NCBI GenBank assembly: GCA_030430835.1
Contig: JAUIKJ010000139.1
Span: 1-7,291, forward strand
Source of the DNA: Candidatus Hydrogenedentota bacterium
Lineage (GTDB): Bacteria > Hydrogenedentota > Hydrogenedentia > Hydrogenedentales > JAEUWI01
DNA length: 7,291 bases
Reading direction: 5' to 3'
Positions within the stretch are counted from its first letter, which is position 1, and each line of letters starts with the position of its first letter. The position numbers and the translations under genes were made by a program. Below, piece after piece: positions 1 through 5,560 of this stretch. The notes beneath the pieces were generated by a model. The model worked only from the letters and a program-made list of their open reading frames with translations, was not told where the DNA came from and did no database searches.

Positions 1-2769
1 GTGGCGGGTCTCCTCTCCCCCACGCTGCTCCTGCCACTGCACCTGATGACCGGGTTGCCACCGGAGCAGTTGCGAACCATCATCGCGCACGAGCTCGCGC
101 ACATCCGCCGCTACGACTATCTGATCAACCTCGTGCAATACCTCATCGAAGCCCTGCTGTACTTCAACCCCGCCGCATGGTGGATCAGCCGCCAGGTGCG
201 CATCGAACGCGAAGCCTGTTGCGACGCGGCAGCGGTCGCCCTCACGGGGGACGCGGCGGACTACGCCGCGGCGCTGGCGCAGTTCGGCGCGGGCCTGCGC
301 ACGGCGGCGCAATACGCCGATGGCGGCCAACCTACGGGCCTCGCGGATCGTGTGCGGCGCTTGCTCGTACCCGGCTACCGCCCGCGTCTGCGCTGGCAGG
401 GTCTCGTGCTGGCGATGGGCACGAGCGGCCTCACCCTCGCCGTCCTGGGCACGGGGAGTTTCGTGCTGGCCGGCTGGGTCATGAGCGACGCGGAACGGGT
501 CGCGGCGATTGAGGAACTGATCGAGACGAACACGCGCTACAGCGCGACGGCCGATTACGATACGCTCGAACGGGCCACGATTCGCGGAACGGTGCAGGCC
601 GCGAACGGCGACGCGGTAACACCGACGCCGGGCGCATCCCAGAAGATCCACCTTAGCGGCGTGGTGGATGCGGGCAATTACCAGACGAGCGTAGGCGCAT
701 CGGTACGCGATGGCCGTTTCACGCTCAAGGTGCCGCCGGGGCGGCTCTATGTGTTTTCCCGGGCGGCGGGCTATGCACCGGGCATCGCCGGGCCTTTCGA
801 TATCGAGGCCGGCGCAACGATGGAAGACCTGACGGTGACCCTGCCGGAGGGCGCTCCGGCTTACATCCACTTTCGCGATACCCGCGGCGAAACGGTGACC
901 GGTGTCTCCGTCAGCGGCTTCTACGCCGTGACGAATCGGAGCGGTATCGGCGGCTTCGATGGTGCCTTCAACGCAGACGGCCGATTCGAGTTTGCGCAAC
1001 GCGACGATCCTCTTGAACTCGCCCTCACCGTGTCCGCGCCCGGCTACGCCGCCGAGACGCGGCGCAACCTCATGATCGCGGCCGGAGAAACCTATGACTG
1101 GGTGCTGAGTGCGAGCACCCCCATCACGGGCCGGATTGTGGACGAAGCAACTGGCGCGGGCATCGCGGGGGCGCAATTGTCCCGTGTCGCAGCCGTTCAA
1201 CGTTTCCAGGTGAACGAGGAACGGGGCGCCACCCTCGTGGCCAAGACCGATGCCGAGGGCCGTTATCGAATCGATGATCTCGATCCGTCCGTGGGATACG
1301 TCTTCCTGGTGCGCGCAAAAGGCTACGGATCGGACTACATGATTGTGGACGCAGGCCTTCGCGATGCGGACGACTTCGCGATGGGGCCACGACGTGACAT
1401 CCGGGGTGTGGTGACGGGGGACCTTAAGCATCTCACGCGGGACCACAAGAGCGGCCGACCGATCCTTATGGGTGGCATCATGGTGAAAAGCCAGCACATG
1501 TACCGCGACCGTGCCGTCGTCCACACAGAAGATGGCGAGGCACACTTCACCTTTCGCGATGTGCCGCGCGGCCGCTACCTGATTGGGTCGGGCGAGCAGT
1601 TTCAGTACGTCGGAATCTCGGCGTCGATCGATGACTTCGAGTTTGCCGTGCAGGCGCCAGCGTCGGAACTGCCCAGGCGCGCCGTGCTCCTGCGGCTGCA
1701 ACCGCCAGAGAATGCCCCGCTCCCCGAAGGCTCGCTGAGCATTTCCGTGTCCACGCAGGATAGCGGGACCTATCCCATCGAAGCGGGCGCAATCCGACTG
1801 AAGGTACCCGCACCGGCGCAGATCTCGATCTACGCGGCCAACATCCCCGGTTTTTATCCGGAACGGTTCGAGCACTTCTCTTCATCGACGATCGAAGTGC
1901 CCGAAGGTGATGACACCTTCGAGGTGGATATTCCGCTGAAGCGCGCAGGCGCCATCCATGGGGAACTCTTCGGAGCGGACGGCAGACCCCATGAGGGTGA
2001 CTTTCATGCCGGCGTGATGGCTGTGTCCAAAGTCGATCAGTCGATCTTCAGCGTGCTGAACAAGAGCAAGCACCGCCCGGACGGCAACCGCTTCGTGATT
2101 GCGCCGCTGCCGCTGGGCGTGACCTATCGGGTACAGATCGGCGCGGGGCTTACCCGGATCGAATCCGGGGATATCGCGCTAAGCCGATCCGTCCCCATTG
2201 ATTCGGTTTCCCTCACACTTCCCGAAGGCGTCACGATTCCGATTCAGGTCCTGGACCCCGCGGGCGATCCGCTTCCCGGTGCGCCGGTCCGGCTGGAGGG
2301 TCCCGGCGCGTCCCAGGGCGGATTCAGTACCGGGGGTGACGGTACCTTCCACTTCGACGGCGTCAACCCGGACTATCGCGATGGCAAGTACGCCGTGGTC
2401 GTGGAACGTTTCGGGCGCTTCGCGCCCAAGCGGGTCGTCGCCCCATTGGATGGATCCACGGTCACCATCCAGTTGGAGGAAGGACGGTCGATTCGTGGCC
2501 GGGTTCTGGAGGAGGGTATCGGCGATCCACTCCCCGGCATCCAGATGTCCGCACATGCCGCGGCGGCGGTGGACACGCTTCACAATCAGCCCAAGGCAGT
2601 ATCGGACGCGACGGGCGCCTTCGTTATCGGTGGACTGGAAGACCTAGAGTACCACATCAGTACCAGCGAGCCGGGGTTCCAGACTGTATGGCGGCCGGGT
2701 TATCCCAAGAACACGGGACAGGCGGGTGCGGATACGGAGGTCATCGTGCATGTCCGCCGGAAGGAGTAA
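1..2769 (+). CDS. BlaR1/MecR1-like M56 membrane metallopeptidase with carboxypeptidase-regulatory-like repeats (5' partial)
   Basis: Seen: the reading frame is open from the first base, and residues 20-80 carry the M56 signature. HELAH at residues 30-34 is the zinc site, with H30 and H34 as ligands and E31 as catalytic base. The stretch IRRYDYLINLVQ follows, then EREACCD at 69-75, where E71 is the likely third ligand by analogy with M48. A membrane helix lies at about 134-159. The remaining 760 residues look like successive beta-sandwich CarboxypepD_reg/Cna-B-like units, with G-x-V/I starts near residues 194, 375, 466, 651, 745 and 831 and recurring DAEGRYRIDDL-type strands. Known: in BlaR1/MecR1 a cytoplasmic M56 domain between membrane helices cleaves a repressor when the extracytoplasmic sensor is engaged. 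Inference: the beta domains replace the penicillin-binding sensor and face the periplasm. In BlaR1 the HExxH lies about 200 residues in, so roughly 170 residues are missing here; the GTG at base 1 is probably internal. A BlaI-like repressor would be expected upstream. The ligand is unknown. Confidence 0.85.
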   Translation: MAGLLSPTLLLPLHLMTGLPPEQLRTIIAHELAHIRRYDYLINLVQYLIEALLYFNPAAWWISRQVRIEREACCDAAAVALTGDAADYAAALAQFGAGLRTAAQYADGGQPTGLADRVRRLLVPGYRPRLRWQGLVLAMGTSGLTLAVLGTGSFVLAGWVMSDAERVAAIEELIETNTRYSATADYDTLERATIRGTVQAANGDAVTPTPGASQKIHLSGVVDAGNYQTSVGASVRDGRFTLKVPPGRLYVFSRAAGYAPGIAGPFDIEAGATMEDLTVTLPEGAPAYIHFRDTRGETVTGVSVSGFYAVTNRSGIGGFDGAFNADGRFEFAQRDDPLELALTVSAPGYAAETRRNLMIAAGETYDWVLSASTPITGRIVDEATGAGIAGAQLSRVAAVQRFQVNEERGATLVAKTDAEGRYRIDDLDPSVGYVFLVRAKGYGSDYMIVDAGLRDADDFAMGPRRDIRGVVTGDLKHLTRDHKSGRPILMGGIMVKSQHMYRDRAVVHTEDGEAHFTFRDVPRGRYLIGSGEQFQYVGISASIDDFEFAVQAPASELPRRAVLLRLQPPENAPLPEGSLSISVSTQDSGTYPIEAGAIRLKVPAPAQISIYAANIPGFYPERFEHFSSSTIEVPEGDDTFEVDIPLKRAGAIHGELFGADGRPHEGDFHAGVMAVSKVDQSIFSVLNKSKHRPDGNRFVIAPLPLGVTYRVQIGAGLTRIESGDIALSRSVPIDSVSLTLPEGVTIPIQVLDPAGDPLPGAPVRLEGPGASQGGFSTGGDGTFHFDGVNPDYRDGKYAVVVERFGRFAPKRVVAPLDGSTVTIQLEEGRSIRGRVLEEGIGDPLPGIQMSAHAAAAVDTLHNQPKAVSDATGAFVIGGLEDLEYHISTSEPGFQTVWRPGYPKNTGQAGADTEVIVHVRRKE

Positions 2770-2820
2770 GGATGCCGGGTCCTCTAAAGCTGCACAATGC
2801 TACGCGCGCTTCGGCCGCAC

Positions 2821-2940
2821 CCTGTCATTTCGACCGGCAGGGAGAATTGTTGTCCGACGCCCTGTCATTTCGACCGGTAGGGAGAAATCTTGTCCGACGC
2901 CCTGTCATTTCGACCGGTAGGGAGAAATCTTGTCCGACGC
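2821..2940. repeat. Three tandem copies of a 40-bp repeat
   Basis: The units lie at 2821-2860, 2861-2900 and 2901-2940. The second and third are identical; the first differs at one base in the middle (cggcag versus cggtag) and around positions 2847-2850. Each unit is a 30-base core beginning cctgtcatttcgacc and ending in gagaaatct, followed by the 10-base joint tgtccgacgc. The period is not divisible by three, so each copy is read in a different frame, and the open frames across it are not credible genes. The core resembles GTCATTTCGA...GAAATCT dispersed intergenic repeats that I recall from several bacterial phyla; that resemblance is from memory. There are no unique spacers, so this is not a CRISPR array. 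Confidence 0.9.
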
Positions 2941-2943
2941 CCA

Positions 2944-2979
2944 AGATCTCTCCCTCGTGACCTCGCTCGAAATGACAGG
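2944..2979 (-). repeat. Inverted, diverged copy of the 40-bp repeat core
   Basis: On the minus strand this reads cctgtcatttcga, then a 6-base longer middle, then gggagagatct, so it is a fourth copy in opposite orientation. Its 13-base end (2967-2979) is perfectly complementary to the first 13 bases of each direct copy (2821, 2861, 2901). Transcribed RNA could therefore fold into a long hairpin with any of the three. The 159-bp block 2821-2979 thus has matching inverted ends, like a REP-type or MITE-like cluster. It might end transcription of the M56 gene, but no U-tract follows, so I do not call it a terminator. Confidence 0.85.
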
Positions 2980-2998
2980 TTCGTCGGCCTCAGCCGGG

Positions 2999-3027
2999 TA
3001 GACGCCGTTTCCTATACCCGGTACAAT
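2999..3027 (+). promoter_or_regulatory. Candidate sigma-70-type promoter for larE
   Basis: The -35-like TAGACG (2999-3004, 4 of 6 consensus matches) and -10-like TACAAT (3022-3027, 5 of 6) are separated by exactly 17 bases. Initiation would fall near 3034, giving a leader of about 24 bases to the ATG at 3058. It lies just after the repeat block and before the first gene following it. This is pattern matching only. Confidence 0.4.
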
Positions 3028-3048
3028 GGTTTCGGACCTTGTACCGGG
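3017..3048. promoter_or_regulatory. Perfect 10-bp inverted repeat overlapping the larE -10 (operator-like)
   Basis: The arms cccggtacaa (3017-3026) and ttgtaccggg (3039-3048) are perfect reverse complements around a 12-base spacer. The left arm covers the candidate -10 and the right arm ends nine bases before the ATG. A third related element, ccgggta at 2994-3000, pairs with tacccgg at 3015-3021. The symmetry and position suggest a binding site for a dimeric regulator. If transcription starts near 3034 the left arm is not transcribed, so an RNA hairpin is less likely. Confidence 0.5.
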
Positions 3049-3057
3049 AAAATCGTG

Positions 3058-3891
3058 ATGCCTTCGACCCTCCGACATAGCCCCCTCCCCCCCGCCTTGG
3101 CGGCGAAGGAGGAGGCGCTGCGCGCTACCCTGCGGGGCTATGGCGCGGTGGCGGTGGCCTTTTCGGGGGGCGTGGATTCGGGCTACCTCGCGGCGGTGGC
3201 GCATGAGGTGCTGGGCCACGCAGCGCACATGGTGCTCGCGGATTCGCCGAGCATTCCGCGGGCGGAGGTGCGGGAGGCGGTGGCGCTGGCGGAGGCGCAG
3301 GGCTGGAACCTGACGGTGCTGGAGACGCAGGAGTTTGAGAATGAGCAGTTCCTGAACAATGACGGCACGCGGTGTTATTACTGCAAGACCGAACTCTTCA
3401 CGCAAATGGATGCCTTCGCCAAGGCGCAGGGCATCGGCGTGCTGGCCTATGGCGAGATCGCGGATGACAAACTGGACCCGACGCGTTATGGCGCGAAGGC
3501 GGCGCGGGAGCACCGCGTGGTCGCGCCCCTGGCGGAGGTGGATCTGTACAAGGCAGAGATTCGCGATCTGAGCCGGCGGCGGAATCTGCCGACCGCGGAG
3601 AAGGCAAGCTTCGCGTGTCTGTCGTCGCGCTTCCCGGTGGGGACGCGGGTCGACGTCGGGGAGATGCACAAGGTGGAAAGCGCGGAAGAAATCCTGAAGG
3701 CCTACGGCTTCCACCAATACCGCGCGCGGCACCACGGCGATCTCTGCCGGATCGAGGTAGACCCGGACGATATACCGAAGTTACTGGATCCCGCGCTCCG
3801 CGAGGAACTGGTGACGAAGATCCGCGCAGCGGGCTACCGGCACGTGACACTCGATCTTGCGGGCTACCGGACGGGGTCGACGGCGGAATAG
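3058..3891 (+). CDS. larE: ATP-dependent sacrificial sulfur transferase LarE
   Basis: LarE makes the nickel-pincer nucleotide cofactor of lactate racemase (LarA) and related enzymes. It adenylates the LarB product and donates sulfur to it in the cytoplasm. Seen in the 277-residue product: the N-type PP-loop SGGVDS at 36-41; RCYYCK at 105-110; YGEIADD at 131-137; the family-typical ACLSSRFPVGTR at 186-197, where C187 aligns with the sacrificial cysteine (C176 of the Lactobacillus enzyme); and a C-terminal TLDLAGYRTGS. C106 and C109 with C187 give three cysteines, as in LarE proteins reported to hold a [4Fe-4S] cluster; that subtype is an inference here. The frame is open back to 2890, but that part runs through the repeats. 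The ATG at 3058 gives the usual family length, with only a weak cggga before it; a GTG at 3055 is a one-codon-longer alternative. No larA, larB or larC is visible nearby. Confidence 0.93.
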   Translation: MPSTLRHSPLPPALAAKEEALRATLRGYGAVAVAFSGGVDSGYLAAVAHEVLGHAAHMVLADSPSIPRAEVREAVALAEAQGWNLTVLETQEFENEQFLNNDGTRCYYCKTELFTQMDAFAKAQGIGVLAYGEIADDKLDPTRYGAKAAREHRVVAPLAEVDLYKAEIRDLSRRRNLPTAEKASFACLSSRFPVGTRVDVGEMHKVESAEEILKAYGFHQYRARHHGDLCRIEVDPDDIPKLLDPALREELVTKIRAAGYRHVTLDLAGYRTGSTAE

Positions 3892-4045
3892 TTGGGGTAT
3901 TGGGTTGGTGGTTTTGCCGCCCGGTTTCGCGCGCTGGGACCTTATATCACGTCGCGGGGGTGACGCCATCCTTCACGTCATTACGACGAAGGGGACCCCT
4001 CGCTGAGCCACCTCGGGCTACGGAACGGCTTCTTCTCCGCGGCCC
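3892..4045. other. Non-coding stretch after larE with a possible degenerate repeat
   Basis: No credible gene and no clear hairpin with a T-run is seen directly after the larE stop. Positions 3975-3994 read cgtcattacgacgaagggga, which recalls the tgtcatttcgaccggtaggga core of the upstream repeats. It is followed by an imperfect palindrome around ggggacccc (3991-3999). This could be a decayed member of the same or a sister family; the similarity is short and may be chance. Confidence 0.3.
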
Positions 4046-4074
4046 TTTTCAACCTGTACGCCATCCTGTATACT
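4046..4074 (+). promoter_or_regulatory. Candidate sigma-70-type promoter for the envelope gene group
   Basis: TTTTCA (4046-4051, 4 of 6 matches to the -35 consensus) and TATACT (4069-4074, 5 of 6 matches to the -10) have a 17-base spacer. Initiation near 4081 would leave a leader of about 33 bases before the ATG at 4114. It sits in an AT-richer patch of otherwise GC-rich DNA, directly upstream of the lipoprotein gene, and could also serve the overlapping mtgA. Confidence 0.5.
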
Positions 4075-4113
4075 GCATGGTTGTCAATAGTTTACTGAAC
4101 CGGAGTACCGTAT

Positions 4114-4623
4114 ATGTTCCCGCGCTTGCGGCTCGCTACCCTATGCTGTATCGCCACCGCCGTGGCGGGGTGTGCCACCGGCACCACCCGGCCGCTCCAA
4201 ACCAGCGTGACGTCGCCGGAGCACGCGGCACCCGCACGCCCGCAGGTATCCTTGTTGACGGTCGGAAAGAATTACAATGGCACCTGCACCGGCGGCCAAC
4301 GCGAGTCGAACAATTGTGCCCATTTTCTATCGGACGCCTTCATCCGCTCGGGCTATGAAGAGCTGCTCGATCTGCCCTATGTGACCACCCGCTGCCGCTG
4401 CGGCACGGGCCGTGTGGTACGCGCCCAGGAAATGTTGAAGTGGTTTCAGGCGAAGGCCGAGACCTTTCACGCAGGAATTCCCGAGCCGGGCACGGGCGTC
4501 TGGGCGATGTACCAGGAGAAGCCCGGACGCCGGCACGTGCTGATCTACGATGCAAACACCGGGAAGTACTATGGAACCGACAACTGCGTGGAATGGCCGG
4601 TGCAGTGGGCGTATCAGTGGTAG
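4114..4623 (+). CDS. Small lipoprotein, possible NlpC/P60- or CHAP-like cysteine hydrolase
   Basis: I do not recognise a named family. The 169-residue product has a basic start, a hydrophobic stretch and the lipobox VAGC at 17-20, so C20 should be lipidated and the protein anchored to a membrane from the periplasmic side. A Thr/Pro/Ala-rich linker (21-45) precedes a compact domain. NNCAHFLSDAF at 66-76 resembles the nucleophile helix of NlpC/P60, CHAP and Amidase_6 hydrolases, with C68 as possible nucleophile, and RRHVLIYD at 139-146 could supply the catalytic H141. The Cys-before-His order fits the non-permuted papain-like fold. Further cysteines at 58, 94, 96 and 158 could form disulfides. 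The ATG has a clear GGAG (4102-4105) eight bases upstream. Its 3' end overlaps the likely start of mtgA, which suggests translational coupling and a peptidoglycan-related role. Catalysis is inferred; a non-enzymatic binding domain is possible. Confidence 0.75.
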   Translation: MFPRLRLATLCCIATAVAGCATGTTRPLQTSVTSPEHAAPARPQVSLLTVGKNYNGTCTGGQRESNNCAHFLSDAFIRSGYEELLDLPYVTTRCRCGTGRVVRAQEMLKWFQAKAETFHAGIPEPGTGVWAMYQEKPGRRHVLIYDANTGKYYGTDNCVEWPVQWAYQW

Positions 4624-5516
4624 CCTCGGCGAAACGGCGCACGAAGAAGCCAGCGGACGACGCACCGGCGGACACCAAGCGACCCGCCAAGTCCCGGACG
4701 AAAGCCAGGTCCAAGGCAAAACCGAAATCAAAGCCGACTAGCAAACGAAAGCGCGGGGCCAGGAAAAAGACCGCAGCGGAGAACACCGCCCCGGCTCCGC
4801 CGCGCATACGTTGGAAAAAAACATGGCGGCCGCGCATGATCCGCGCGCTGAAGTGGTCGGGCGCCGCGGCCGTGGCCTTCTTCATCTTCACCTTCGCCTG
4901 GGCCTTGAGTTACCGCTGGATTGATCCGCCGCGTACCCCATTGATGATCGTGCGTGCGCTGGCCGATGGCGCCGCGACGCAACAGCAATGGCGTCGTCTG
5001 GATGAGATCGCGCCGGAGATGACCCTGGCCGTGATCGCGGGCGAGGACCAGCGCTTCTTCCTCCACCGCGGCTTCGACTTCGTGGAGATTCAGCGGGCGT
5101 GGGAGGCCAGCCAGGACGGCGGCCGCCTGCGCGGCGCAAGCACGCTGAGCCAGCAGACCGCGAAGAACGTATTCCTCTTCCCCACGCGTTCATGGCTACG
5201 CAAGGGGCTCGAGGTCTATTTCACCGGGTTGATCGAAGTACTCTGGGGCAAGGCGCGGATCCTCGAGGTCTACCTGAACGTGGCGGAGACAGGGCCGGGC
5301 ATCTACGGAGTAGACGCCGCGGGCCGGCATTATTTCGACCACGGCGCGGACGCCCTCACGCGCACCGAGGCCGCCGCAATCGCGGCCGTGTTGCCGAACC
5401 CGCGCGAGCGCAATCCGAGCGAACCCTCAGCAACGGTGGCGCAACGCCGCAACTGGATCCTGAAGCAGATGCAGAATCTGGGGGGCGCAAACTACCTCGC
5501 GCCATTGCGCCGATAG
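4593..5516 (+). CDS. mtgA: Monofunctional peptidoglycan glycosyltransferase MtgA
   Basis: A GT51 enzyme that polymerises lipid II into glycan strands at the outer face of the inner membrane, without a transpeptidase domain. Seen, numbering from the ATG at 4593 (307 residues): a cytoplasmic tail very rich in Lys, Arg, Ala and Pro (11-81); a membrane helix at about 88-106; GT51 motif EDQRFFLHRGFD at 151-162 with E151 the expected catalytic Glu; GASTLSQQTAKN at 181-192; RKGLE at 203-207; ARILEVYLNVAETGPGIYG at 221-239; then AAGRHYF. Family members such as the E. coli enzyme (about 240 residues) have only a short tail, so about 60 residues are extra. The start is uncertain: the ATG at 4593 overlaps the lipoprotein gene by 31 bases with no strong ribosome site, and the GTGs at 4605 and 4617 are alternatives. 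An upstream in-frame ATG at 4440 would overlap far more and is unlikely. Confidence 0.92.
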   Translation: MAGAVGVSVVASAKRRTKKPADDAPADTKRPAKSRTKARSKAKPKSKPTSKRKRGARKKTAAENTAPAPPRIRWKKTWRPRMIRALKWSGAAAVAFFIFTFAWALSYRWIDPPRTPLMIVRALADGAATQQQWRRLDEIAPEMTLAVIAGEDQRFFLHRGFDFVEIQRAWEASQDGGRLRGASTLSQQTAKNVFLFPTRSWLRKGLEVYFTGLIEVLWGKARILEVYLNVAETGPGIYGVDAAGRHYFDHGADALTRTEAAAIAAVLPNPRERNPSEPSATVAQRRNWILKQMQNLGGANYLAPLRR

Positions 5517-5525
5517 TCCGGCGGA

Positions 5526-5554
5526 TTGTGCGCCTACAGACCGCGTGCTAGCAT
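5526..5554 (+). promoter_or_regulatory. Weak candidate promoter placing transcription start at the GTG codon
   Basis: TTGTGC (5526-5531) and the -10-like TAGCAT (5549-5554, 4 of 6 matches) are 17 bases apart, and TGC directly before the -10 matches the extended TGn form. Six bases separate it from the GTG at 5561, which would then be at or next to the transcription start. The region before the GTG lacks a Shine-Dalgarno sequence, in line with leaderless translation. The match is weak, and read-through from mtgA is equally possible. Confidence 0.25.
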
Positions 5555-5560
5555 GCCGCC

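Noticed and set aside
2821..2940. Repeats taken as a CRISPR array
   Set aside because: The copies abut directly with no unique spacers, there are only three, and no cas genes are present.
2688..2960. Small proteins of 64-90 residues across the repeats
   Set aside because: They are open-frame artefacts of repeats whose 40-base period shifts the frame in each copy, and their starts lie inside the M56 gene.
2890..3057. N-terminal extension of LarE to an ATG at 2890
   Set aside because: The extra 56 residues translate the intergenic repeats and promoter region; the family length and PP-loop position fit the ATG at 3058.
2905..3735. 276-residue minus-strand open frame opposite larE
   Set aside because: It is a GC-rich shadow of larE, Arg/His/Leu-rich with no recognisable motif, and it runs through the repeats.
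3829..3870. Direct repeat gcgggctaccgg at 3829 and 3859
   Set aside because: Both copies encode AGYR in the conserved LarE C-terminus; the repetition is explained by coding.
4815..4821. A7 run in mtgA as a programmed slippage site
   Set aside because: The frame continues normally through all GT51 motifs and no conserved alternative frame product is seen.
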